A DNA stretch of 64,000 bases from Geotrypetes seraphini (Eukaryota; Chordata; Amphibia; Gymnophiona; Dermophiidae): contig NC_047096.1 in NCBI RefSeq assembly GCF_902459505.1, positions 11,656,001 through 11,720,000 of the forward strand. The letters run 5' to 3'. The notes beneath the pieces were generated by a model. The model made no database searches and was not told the DNA's origin. It saw only the letters and a program-made list of their open reading frames with translations. Made by a program: the position numbers and the translations under genes. Shown here piece after piece: positions 33,201 through 45,400 of this stretch. Within the stretch, counting starts at the first letter, position 1. Each line of letters begins with the position of its first letter.

Positions 33201-36200
33201 GGGTATAGTGTTTTCAGGGTAGTTGGAATATATTTCTGTATTTTCTGCATATTTATGACTTCAGGGTCTTGGCTACTTTCATATCTGTAAATTTTGTTAC
33301 TTCAAAGTTGAATTAAATCAAGGATTGAAAAACATGTTCCAGTTACATGAAAAATGAAGTATGTGTCTGCAGTCTGCACCATGGCCAGAAGATGTCACTA
33401 CTGTCCCAGGTTGTTTCACTTCACTGCCTCCTTATTCCTTATTTTCACATGGGTAGAGTGTGGCGCAGCCGTTAAAGCTACAACCTCAGCACCCTGGGGT
33501 TGTGGGTTCAAACCCATGCTGTTCCTTGTGACTGTGGGCAAGTCACTTAATCCCCCCATTGCCCCAGATGCATTAGATAGATTGTGAGCCTGCCGGGTCA
33601 GATAGAAAAAATGTTTGAGTACCTGTATAAATTCACTTATACCGTTCTGAACTCTCCTGGGAGAACAGTATAGAAAATGAGACTAATAATAATCAAACAA
33701 CAGATCCTCATGCTACGGTATACTATTTCTTACATTAAAAGTATATTTCATTGGACTATCAGAATGTGAAATTTTCTTCAGCTTGATTTAGAAATTCTCA
33801 CTTCACTCTTCATAGATCTAATTTTACCTTATTCAATATCCAGTCTTCATAATATCTTCCATTCTCAAATTTTTCTATATTTAATTCAGAAATGACTATT
33901 AAACACTTTAGTCCCAGAAACATGTTACCTTGTGTAATACGAGGGTCATTCAATAATTTATCTACCTGAGTATGACAGAAAGTAGCGTGTTCTAACATGT
34001 TTCAAGGTTTCTCATGTACAGTTGCGGCTCAGTGCGTGTCTAACATTCCAAGAGACAGACACATGACTGCAGTTTATGGTGAGTCTGCCCCATCATCCTA
34101 CAAAGTAAAATTTTGGAGCAAGAAGGAGAGTCCATTAAAGATGACCTCACAGAAATGTGCAAGAAAGTCAAGGATTTAATTTTGTCAGACAGATGAATTA
34201 AGGCTTCCTGAATAGCTGAAGAAATGGGCATTTCGGCTGGTACAGTTTGGAAAATAATTAATGAAAAGTTGGGCATGTCCAAGATTAGTGCAAGCTGGGT
34301 TCCAATAATGCTGATGCCATGTCAGAAGGCCACAAGGCTCCAGTGCTATCAGGAGAACTTGGAGATGCTCCGTGAAGACCAAGTGAATTTTTTTTTCATC
34401 GTTTGCTAACTGGAGATGAGACTTGGGTCTATCACAGAGATCCTGAGTCCAAAATGGAGTTGTTGCTGTGGAAGCAAAAGTCATCCCCCGCCCCAACAAA
34501 TCTTTAGGTAAAATCATGGCAGCTGTCTTCTGGGATGTTATGCCACACAAGACAACCATAACTGGGGAGAGTTACGCCAACACAATGATCGTTTTGCAGG
34601 ACTCATTCAAGGAGAAAAGATGAGGAAAACTCACAGCAGGTGTACTTCTGCCTTCATGACAATTCACCGGCTTCCATCTGAGAATGTGAGTTTCAGCAGC
34701 TGAACCATCCACCCTACAGTCCTCCCTCGGATTATTTCTTGTTCTAAGTTTTGAAGACATATCTCCATGCATAGGCAGTGGAACACTTTTTTGTTTTTGG
34801 GGGGGGGCCTGAAAGTTCCGACCCAACTCCCACCCCCATAATAGTACTAATTGTAATACCATTTTTTCCATTCATTTTTCATATATACACACAATCTTAT
34901 TAACAATGGTTAACCACAAAATTAAAGTACACAAAGCACACTGTATGTTTTTCAACATTCATTCCTACCAGAACACAGATAACCCCTATGCAAATACAGG
35001 ACCACAAACTAAAAATAGTAATATATAATAATAATAATCATTTTATTTCTTATATACCGCTATACCATAAGTTCAAAGCGGTTTACAACAAGATTCATGC
35101 AATGAGAGTATGCGATGTTTACAACAAGAAACATATGTTTACAACAAGATACATAAGTTCATAAGTTACATATACAAACAAAACCCTAAGATGCAAGACT
35201 CTGCATGCAGTACAACCCCCAGAGAAATGGAAACAAATGCATTTCTTCCTGAAAAGTGCAAAATATAGACAGCAGATGTAATTTCTCAAAACTGACACAG
35301 TTCAATCACTAAATTGGAAATAAAATAATTTCCCCTACCTTTCTTGTCTGGTGATTTTGGTTTTCAAACCATCTTTCCCTGTCTCTGGCTGCACTTCCTT
35401 CTGCCTGTGCTCTTAACTGTGTATCCAGGGCCACCTTAGCCATTTGCTGTTTTTCTCTCCTTCACTTTCTACCATATATCCATCTTTAGCATTAACTTTT
35501 AACATTCAGCTTTCTTCCATTTTTCTGCTTTCTTCTCAAAATCTACTTTTCCATGCCTTCCCTTCCCATCTATCCATGTGTACCATCTCCTCCCTCTTTC
35601 TTCTCCTCTACTCCCATCTATCCATAAGAAGCATTTCTTCTTATATCTTCCCTGCTGCACCTATTGCTGTGCACCTTCTCCTCCCTCTGTCTCCCCTTCT
35701 CCTCCATCCCTATGCACTATCTCATCCCTCTCCCATGGTCAGACATCTCTGTCTTCCCCCTTCCCCCCTCATGGTCTGGCATCTTTCTCCTCTCCCATGA
35801 TCAGGCATCTCTCTTTCCTTAACCTCCCTCTTCCCAAGGTCTAACATCTCTCACCTCTACTTTCTGCAGTCTGGTATCTCTCTATCCCCTCCTTCTCTTC
35901 AATTCTGTGGTCTGGAATCTCTCTCCTTCTCATTCTAGTGGTCTGACATCTCTCCCTTCTTTGAGTCATCTCTCCTCCCTCTCAGTGTAACATTTCTCCC
36001 TCCTCTCCACCACTATCATAGAAACATAGAATATGACGGCAGAAAAGGGCCTTCGGCCCAACAAGTCTGCCCACTCAAATAACCCTCCCCTCTAAGTTCT
36101 TCTTTGAAGTGAACCCTCTTGTTGATCCCATTTATTCTGAAAGTCAGTTACATTACTGGCCTCAACTACCTGAAGTGGAAGATCATTCCAACGGTCAACC

Positions 36201-36405
36201 ACTCTTTTGGTGAAGAAGTACTTCCTAGTGTCACTATGAAATTTCCCGCCCCTGAGTTTTAGCGGATGCCCTCTTGTCGCCGTAGGGCCTGTAAGGAAAA
36301 ATATGTCTTCTTCCACCTCAATACGGCCAGTAACATATTTGAACATCTCTATCATGTCACCCCTTTCTCTGCATTCATGACTAACAATTCTCCCTTTTTT
36401 CCTTT

Positions 36406-36456
<51 letters not shown>

Positions 36457-39400
36457 CTCTCTTACCCTCTCATGCCACACACCTATGACCAACAATTCTA
36501 TGTTCCTTTTCCCTCCCCCACCAGCAGCATTTCTTGCTCTCCCTTCTCACTACCCTACCTGTGCAGCATCTCTCTTTTCCAAACCCCCCAGCCCGTGCAT
36601 TTGTCCTTCCCAACCCTCTCCCAGTACATGCAGTATCTGTCTATCCCAACCCCCTGAGCTTCTGTCCTCCTTGCATTCCCAACTCCCTACCCCCAGCCCG
36701 TGGCATATATAACATTATTTCCTTCATTCCCCCCTAGCGGGATCCTGATGCATGACCTCTTTCTTTGTCTTTTGACTCTTGACTCCCAAACTCCCACACA
36801 CCTACCTCCTCCCTGGTGTTTGTTTTTTTTTAAATCTTTGGGCAGCGTCGATCTGCCCCGGAAGTCTTCTTTCAGCAGCAGCCCACCTATGCAGAAACAG
36901 GAAATCACTGCTGAAAGAAGACTTCTGCGGCAGCCCAACTGCAAGACACTGATCTCGTCGACGCTGCCTGAAGATTTAAATAAACAAACATCGGGGAGGA
37001 GGTAGGTGTGTGGGAGAGTTTGGGAGTGGGTAGTCAAGAGTTCAAAGCCGAAGAAAGAGGTTGTGCAGCAGGGTCCTGCTAGGGAGGGGGGAAGGAAAGA
37101 AGGAAATACCATATATACTCAAATATAAGTCGATCCGAATATGTCGAGACCCCCATTTCCCCCCAAAAAGGAGGAGAAATGGTTGACTGGAATATAAGTT
37201 AGGTGGCTTAATATTTAAGTGCCCTGCCCTGTCATGCTCTGCACCCTGTCTCCCCTCCCTGCCCTGTCGTACCACCTCTGCCGATCCCTGGTGGTCCAGA
37301 GGTGCAGCGCGCAAGAGCGAGCTTTCCACGCTCCTGCCCCACTGCTAACCCAATTGGTGGGTGCTGTGAGTTCTGTTTTCTTCAGCCGCTGAGCAGCACC
37401 AAGCAGGAACGTACTTTGGTGGTGCTGCTCGGCACTGAGCAGCTTCCTGACTGGCTCCCGCAAATTTTTGTGAATTGTGAGAATTCACGGGAGCCAGTCA
37501 GGAAGCCATTCATCAGCGCCAAAGTGCACTCCTGCTCAATGCTGCTTAGTGGCTGAAGAAAGTAGAACTCGTGGCAGTCACCAAGCGACCGGGTTAGCAG
37601 CGGGGCAGGAGCATGGAAAACTCGCTCCTGCCCGCTGCACCTCTGGACCATCAGGGATCGGCAGAAGAGGTACGATGGACGGAAAGGGCAAGGAGCAGAG
37701 CCACTGCCAATTTTTGGGAAGGCAGTGACCCCTGTGACTCCTTCCCCCCCCTCCTTTCTGACGCCTATGTCTCCATGGACAGTGGTTTTCAAGTGATAAA
37801 TAATAATAATAACTTTATTTTTGTATACCGCAGTACCAGAATAGTTCAGAGTGGTTTACATGACAAGAGACTGTACATCTACAGCGAAATTTACAAATAA
37901 GTCAATCAATCAATATAACTTAGCGAGTCGGGAGCAGGCAAGAAGGAGATAGAGAGGTTATAAACAGGTCAATAGGGAAAGAGGATTTGTATACTGCCTT
38001 TTTGTGGCTTTGGCATTTCAAAGCTGACATTCAAAGTGGTGGGCACTGGAGAATTGAGTGACTTACCCAGGGTCACAAGGAGCAGCATTTGGATCTGATC
38101 TCACAACCTCTGGGTGTAGAGGCAGCAGCTGTACCAGCGATGTCCTGGTTTGATGGTCAAAATAGAAGAATTCTTTTCAGAGGACTTAGTCATTGCAAGA
38201 AAAGTTGATGAAGTGTATCTGGGACTATATTGAAAAATAAAACAAAACATTTTTCAAAACTCTTCTTTCCCACTGAGGTAGATAAATTATTGAACACTCC
38301 TCATAGGACTTCAAATGGAAGTTAATTGTGTCCAGCTGTAGTTTAAATAAAATTGAATTCAGCTGCTGTCTACTTGGATTCTTCCACAAGGTAACATAAA
38401 AAGAATTCTTGACCTGTTCTATTAAATGTACTGTACAACTTTCTAACTAGTACAGCAAAAGCTGATCGTGTTACAAGAGTCCAGCTCATAGCGTCTCCCC
38501 CAACCTCTGTGTGAAATTTAGCATGCTACTTCACCTCCACATGCTCCAAGGTTGATGATAAACTCTTCCTAACCTTTGGTACCATTATTGAGATGGCTTG
38601 GGAAAATCATAAGAACATAAGAATTGCCACTGCTGGGTCACACCACTAGTCCATCATGCCCAGAAGTTCGCTCACGCAGCGGCCCTTAGGTCAAAGACCA
38701 GTGCTCTAAATGAGTCCAACCTCACCTGCGTACGTTCTGGTTCAGCAGGAACTTCTCTAACCTTTTCTTTTTTTTATTTTTTTATTCTTTATTCATTTTT
38801 AAATTTTCAACAAGTGTACAATATAAGTAATACATAGATTTACTAACATCACTTGATAAATCTATCAAGATCATAACAAATGTATATATATCTAAACCCT
38901 TCTCCCCCCCTCCCTTTCCATACAATTATTTAATTGAATCAATCTTTGTCATATTTCTTTTTTACATTTTCTTTCATTTATATAAACCCTCCCCTTTCCC
39001 CTCCAATCATAAATAATGTTAAGAAAATGGTGTTTATTCATTACAAAACAATGTCAATGGCCCCCATATTTCATTAAACCTTTTATAATTTCCATCTAAC
39101 CTTTTCTTGAATCCCTGGAGGGTGCTTTCCTCTATAACAGCCTCTGGAAGAGCGTTCCAGCTTTCTACCACTCTCTGGGTAAAGAAGAACTTTACCCAGA
39201 ATCTATCCCCTTTTAACTTTAGAGAGTGCCCTCTCGTTCTCTCTACCTTGGAGAGGATGAACAATCTCTCTTTCTCTACTAAGTCTATTCCCTTCATTAT
39301 CTTGAATGTTTCGATCATGTCCCCTCTCAGTCTCCTTTTTTTAAGGGAGAAGAGGCCCAGTTTCTCTAATCTCTCACTGTACGGCAACTTCTCCAGTCCC

Positions 39401-42400
39401 TTTATTCCACTGCTTATTCTTAGGATAAGCAGCATAAAATCCGTTTTACTACTTGGGATCTAGCTAGGTTCTTGGGACCTGGTTTGGCCACTGTTAGAAA
39501 CAGGATACTGGGCTTGATGGACCTTCAGTCTATCCCAGTATGGTAGTTCTTATGTGAGCCAAGTATAGGAACAAGCCATTGTGACATCACTGATGAGGTT
39601 GGCTCTTAGGCACTGGGGGAATGAAGCATTACGACATCACAATCTCGGATCTGGAATGTTGCTACTCTGGGTTTCTGTCTGGTACTTGGGACCCGGGTTG
39701 GCCACTGTTGGAAAAAGGATACTGGGCTTGATGAATCTTCGGTCTGTCCCAGTATGACATTTCTTATGTTCTTATGCTCAATGACAGTGGGAGATCAATG
39801 GGCTATTTCCTAACAGTCATTTTAAGAGTTTTTAGGTTGTTGTCAGATGAGAAGATGATATACACCATCTTTCTCTAGATTTGGGAATTCATTTGTTAAG
39901 CTAGAGGCATGGAATGCTGTAAATTCAGGTATAGGTGTTTTTTGGGTTTTTTTTTTTTTTTTTGGGGGGGGGGAGAGTGGAGAAAGCAGTGCAGAGGACA
40001 AAGAGCACCTTACCCATATGCCAAATCAATCGTGACATTTTTTTTTCTTGTCCTGATCTTAAAGATTCCTGTCCTGAATATTCAAATGAAAATCTTACCT
40101 GCTCTCTGCACTGTCGCTGGGACCATCTTCTCCTGCACAAATTATTTCCACGTGATCTTCACAGGGGGTGTCGGCAAGAACGGATCAACCATAGCAGTGA
40201 GTCTCCTTTTCATGCCTGGAACCTCTCTCAGTTGACTTGACTTTGGCATCTTTAACCTCTCACAGTTCTGGAAAATTCTTGAGTTGTGTTGCTTGAAGTT
40301 TTGTCCTTTCACTAGCCTTGTCATACTGAGTAAATTTGTATCCTGTAGTTATTTTAATGCTTGAGTTGGGAAAATGTAGGTGTTTTGGGGATAGGAGAGA
40401 TCTTATTTTTTTTAAAAAAAGTTTTATTTAACACGCTGTCCTCAAGCATACCACCTCCTTTCCCCAGGACATCTACGTAGGCCAGGTTGCTTTGATGAAC
40501 TTATCACCTTTAGAAATGGATATATGCCATCTCTGAGATGCACCTATCGAGCAACTGCTTTTGTTCCTAAGTTCCAGTCACCTTCATACTGCATCTGCAT
40601 GGTCTGAACAGGTCCCTGCACTGCATACAATATGGTACATTCAGGAATCCCAGAATCGGCTCATATGAGGTCTCTTCAAAAAGTTCCAGGCCAGTTTGAA
40701 TTATGCACCAACAGAGGAAGTTCTTTTGAGACGTGCTAGGGGGCGTTGAGTAGCTTGAAACCTCACGAGTAACCTCCTTTTTAGGTTTATTCCAGGTTTT
40801 CATCATATTTTCAAGTTCGGGTAATTTGAGTTAATAGCAATGGTCAAGTATCAAGTACTGTACCTATATATATAGGGGTGTTCCAAAAGTGTCGGCACTT
40901 TCTGCTCTACTTTTTAATCTTCACATAGCGTCTTTGGGGAAGGGTTTTCAGGAATTGAACATCAGTTATCGTTTATACGCTGATGATATTCAGTTCTTTT
41001 TTGCAATGGACGATTGGAAAGTTAATTTACAAAGGACACTGTTGAGATGTCTGCAAGCTGTAACTACATGGGTGATTGAACATAAATTAGCATTGAACCT
41101 TGCTAAGACAGATGTGATGTTGGTTGGACGGAATGAAGATCCGCAATGGCCCCTTGACGTAGAAGTTAACAACATGAGACTTACAATTCATAGACAGTTG
41201 AAGATTTTGGGTTTCTGGCTGGATGCGAAGTTAAGTATGAAAGATCAAGTGTTGGCAGTGGTGAAACCCATGCAATTATTGAGCAAATTAAAGCCTATGG
41301 GGTTCATAATCAAAACTTAAACACGTCTAAAAACCCGTCCAAGTTGGCACTTGGACGACCTAAAAGACAGGTCGTCCAAGTGTCTATAATCAAACCGACT
41401 TTCTGGATGTATCGCAGAAGTTTTTTGCCTCTAAATGCCGCTGTACGCCCAAAGCTGAAAGATGCGTATCTGGAGGAGTGGTTATGGCAGTATGTGGGCG
41501 GGATGGGGGCCGACCTAGACTTAGTTGTACTACAGGGAAAATCGAATGTTTTACTAGACATCCTGGATGAAACTTAAAACGTTATAAGTTAAGATGATGT
41601 AAAAACCAGGTATAAGTGCCAAAAAGGTGTCCAAAGTGACCAGATAACTACTGCATAGACAAAGTAAAGACCCCCACATACTCCCCCAGTGTTCACTGAC
41701 CCCCCCCCGTCACACCCCCACAAAGATAAGAATAAAAAAGTACATACCTGTCCCCAGAACATCAGCACCTGGTATAGGAAAGCCTAGTAGAGCTACACAC
41801 AGGTGTCTTAAATAGCCTGGGAGGTGGATTAGTGGACCATAGAGAGGAGGACCCAGGCCCATAAGCCACTCTAACCGCAACATTTATGGTGGAATATGTG
41901 TGCCCATCAAACCCCCCCCCCCAAAAAAAAAACAAAAACCCTACTCTGCCATATAAGTGCCACCTGTAGCCATAAGGGTTGTAGACAGGTAGATATAGTG
42001 GGTTTTGGGGGGGCTCACCATAACCTATAAAGGAGTTCTGGTGAGATGTTTATCTGGCACCCTTTTTGTAAAGTTCACAGCAGTGCCCTGTAAGGTGCCC
42101 CACTGCTCTGTTGCCCCTCCCATGTCCAAATGGTCTTGTTCTGGGCGTTTGGAACTTGAACAAAATTTTGGTCGAAAATATTGTATAAAGATAAATGCCC
42201 TGGAGGTCTGGACGAACAATAGCCTGGACGTCCAGATAGACGATTTAAAAAAAAAAAAAATATTCTAGACCAGGGATCTCAAAGTCCCTCCTTGAGGGCT
42301 GCAATCCAGTCGGGTTTTCAGGATTTCCCCAATGAATATGCATTGAAAGCAGTGCATGCACATAGATCTCATTCATATTCATTGGGGAAATCCTGAAAAC

Positions 42401-45400
42401 CTGATTGGATTGTGGCCCTCAAGGAGGGACTTTGAGACCCCTGGCTTAAATGGATATGCTGGTCCTATGGGAGGAGACAATATTGAGTTCAGGAAGATAG
42501 TGGTCTTGCTACGTTGTGCTCTTTGGTTTATGTTGAAAAATGCTAAATCAAAATGGAGGGTTTTAAGTTCTCCCTCCCCAAGTGAAATGCTTTGTTACTG
42601 TCTTTTGCAGTTAGTTTAATAGCAGCTGATCATAAAGTTTTAAGTCTTCTTCCTCAAAGCTACCTGTGTGCCTGCCTGTCTCTCTTTTCAGGGCACCAGC
42701 GTTCTCTCTCCAGTGCTTCACATAGGATCTGTGATCGTCTTAGCAGCTATGATCTCTAAAAAGTCAGCTGTGCAGCTCTTTGAGAAGCACCCCTGCCTCT
42801 ACATCCTCACTTTTGGATTGGTTTCTGCCAAAGTAACAAATAAGCTGGTGGTGAGTTGTTGGTTTTTCACGGGATTATTAGCCTTTTCTATGTGTATGGG
42901 GCAAGGGTATTCTTGGTATATAATTTGTGCCAAAAATGTGAAAAATTTCTGCACACAATATTTTAGTTTAAAATTCATGAACTTTTGTAGCGTTTTGCAT
43001 AGAATTCCCCCATCCTAAGGCCTGAAATCCCTTCCTGCCTTTTTCCCCTTGGGCTCCAGCCTTCTCAGTTCCCCTCTCTCTCACTTGCTGCAGTTCTGTG
43101 ACCCTCTAAATCTCAACTTGACTCATAATTCTTTCTGTCCCTAAGGTCTTCTCCCACGTGCCAGACCCCAGCCTCTTGATCTCTCTCTTCAATTCCTCAG
43201 CTATCTCTGTACGCGAGCCTTCAAGCTTGTTGCTTCCATCCCAATGGCATGTTCACCATTTTACTCTGTCCCCACCCCCTGTGAGAAGAGGCAGCATATG
43301 TTTTAAGTATCTTGATCTACATTTTGCTATGATGACTTTATTTCCCTTATTGTAAATCAATTTAATGCAAAAGAAATTTTTAAACTTGCTTATCAAACAC
43401 TGAAGAAACAATACTGACCCAGCTTTCCCTAGAGATGGCGGGAGTGATGAGGTAGCAGCTCCTGGTTCTAATCCCACCCTAAGAACTTTAATCTCTCTGT
43501 AAACAGTGGGGGACTGGGGCTCTTGTCTGTCTTCTTAGGAAGATCTAGAATCAAATTTAGCCAGCTAAGACAACATCATTTGATATTTAGTAGGTGTGGT
43601 CTGCTATCTAATAACCAAATCTGTGAGTTGTAGATCCCCCATTCTGGCTATGATCTGGTGCAGGCAGCATGTATAAAATTAGCTTGATTTAGCCCTTTTT
43701 CTGTCCTAGGTTGCACACATGACAAAGAGTGAAATGTACTTGCATGACAGTGCTTTCACTGGACCGGCACTGCTTTTTCTGAACCAGTATTTCAACAGCT
43801 TTATCGATGAATATCTTGTCCTCTGGCTGGCCCTGGTAAGTTTTCCTGGAATGAGCTTTCACCTTGGTCATGATCATTTAATGTTTTCATGGTGGAAAAA
43901 GTCAGCCCCTCACCTTTCCCTCCAACTTTAAACACCGCAGTCAGTGTTGATTTGAGAGACTCGCCGTGGTGTTTAAATATGTGCCCAGACAACCAGCACT
44001 GAATATCTGGTATAAGGCAGCCTCCAGAAATCGTGGTGCTGGCGTAACAATCCAGATCAGTTAGCCCAGCCGTTTTGCCGTCTTACTCATATCTGGTATC
44101 CAGATAAATTATCGGAGGTACCTTGATAACTCCTTGTGCCATGTCCAGACTGCTCTGACTCAGTCCGCATAAAAGGTAATTCTATAAACTGGTGCCCTGG
44201 ACTTGCCACGCATCAGAGACACCAATCCTTGACAGTTAATTGTGTATGAGCATTAGACGCTATTCTATAAGGTAGCAGCAAAGTAGGGCTAACTGCAAGG
44301 ATGACATCCACAGGGGTAGGCCACAGGCTTGTCACCCGAGTAACCTGCATTAGTTCTAGAACCCTACGCTGCTTGCATGGGGCGCTCGGGTGCATCGCTT
44401 TCAGTCTGATGATCTGGCTATAGTTTGGCACAGCTTTATGTTGGTATTATGTAACGGTACCTAGATATCGTGTTAGAATTGGCAGTTAGCAGGGTGCCAA
44501 GTTATAGAATCATGCCAGGGAGTTCCAGGACTAAAGCCGCTGGAAATTGGTGCCAGCCCTGACAAATGGCACTGCTCCAAGTAGAACTTCTGCCCGTCCT
44601 GACCCTACTCAATTTCCCAATCCTTTCCTCCCCTCAATTTATTTCCTTACCAGCCTTGAGTTGTGTTTATTACCATATTTGCTGGTAGGAGACTCCAAGC
44701 ATCTATTAATGTCTCTCCATCAAAATATTTTCTCTGCCTCTTTTTTTTTTCCCCCTTGACACCCCCCCCCCCCCCCCAAGGATGATTTTCTTCTCCTTGA
44801 GCTGCTCCTCCCATGAAATATGTTCATCTGTGTTATTGTGAAATTGGATGTAGAAGAACATCCACCGTCTCCTTAAACACAACGTTAACCGAGTAAAGTT
44901 CGGTGTGAGAGGAGCTTTAGAAGCTGATTGTAATACATAGAAATAGGATACCTTTTTATTGTTTTATTTCTAGTTATAATCTTTTAAAAGTGGACTAACA
45001 TGGCTACCCTTCCACTTTACCCAAGCTGGGATTGCAAACCTTTTAAAAAAGGGGTCTGCCCACCTACATTCTGGGCCAAGGCCCTAAACATCCTTGAGAA
45101 TCCTTTACAAGTACAATATCCACTTCATAAATCCCTGGGCCTTAGCAAACATCTAACCATGAAAAAACATTTAAGAAAAAGTAGGGGGAGGGGCAGGAAA
45201 ATCTGGACCCCACTAGACCCGCCCCCAGTACCACCCTAGCCTCACTGCCTGCTCTTGTCCACAAATCACGATAGGCAGGGAGGAAATCCACGCATGCGCG
45301 GAGTTCCTCCCTGCCCAAAGCGATTTGAAGAGGCTTTTCAAAACCCGGACAAAGTGGCAGGTTTTGAAAAGCTGTCTGGGGAAATCGGGACGTCTGGTAT

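Larger units (their letters stand above)
33938..38305 (+). mobile_element. mariner transposon split by a 3.3-kb nest of repeats
   Basis: The left end is CGAGGGTCATTCAATAATTT and the right end AAATTATTGAACACTCC, each with TA. Between about 33997 and 34770 translated pieces match mariner transposase: [43 protein letters not shown]-like and PPYSPSDYF. There are several frameshifts and stops. At about 34790 the mariner stops and resumes at about 38140. The DNA between holds a retroposon tail (35030-35160), pyrimidine-rich tracts, a LINE tail, (TA)n and a fold-back element, all younger than the mariner. Confidence 0.8.
30376..40064 (+). other. CEPT1 intron after residue 239 (9.7 kb)
   Basis: It holds SINE pieces (32268-32400, 32519-32660, 33452-33690), a LINE-type 3' region at about 31240-31860, an old hairpin MITE at 30660-30815, a split mariner at 33938-38305 and LINE copies at 38600-39790. 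From 30820 to 31200 and 32700 to 33340 nothing is recognised. Confidence 0.55.
40197..42691 (+). other. CEPT1 intron after residue 283
   Basis: It carries a LINE reverse-transcriptase fragment (40885-41290), a composite repeat of AATCAAAACTTAAACACGTC type (41290-42245) and a hairpin MITE (42271-42443). 40400-40880 is not recognised. Confidence 0.55.

Noticed and set aside
33452-33530. Possible tRNA gene (A- and B-box present)
   Set aside because: It continues into a SINE body and tail shared with 15546-15796 and has no closing acceptor stem.
36410-36452. Regulatory TATA cluster
   Set aside because: It is a (TA)n microsatellite inside a nest of repeats.
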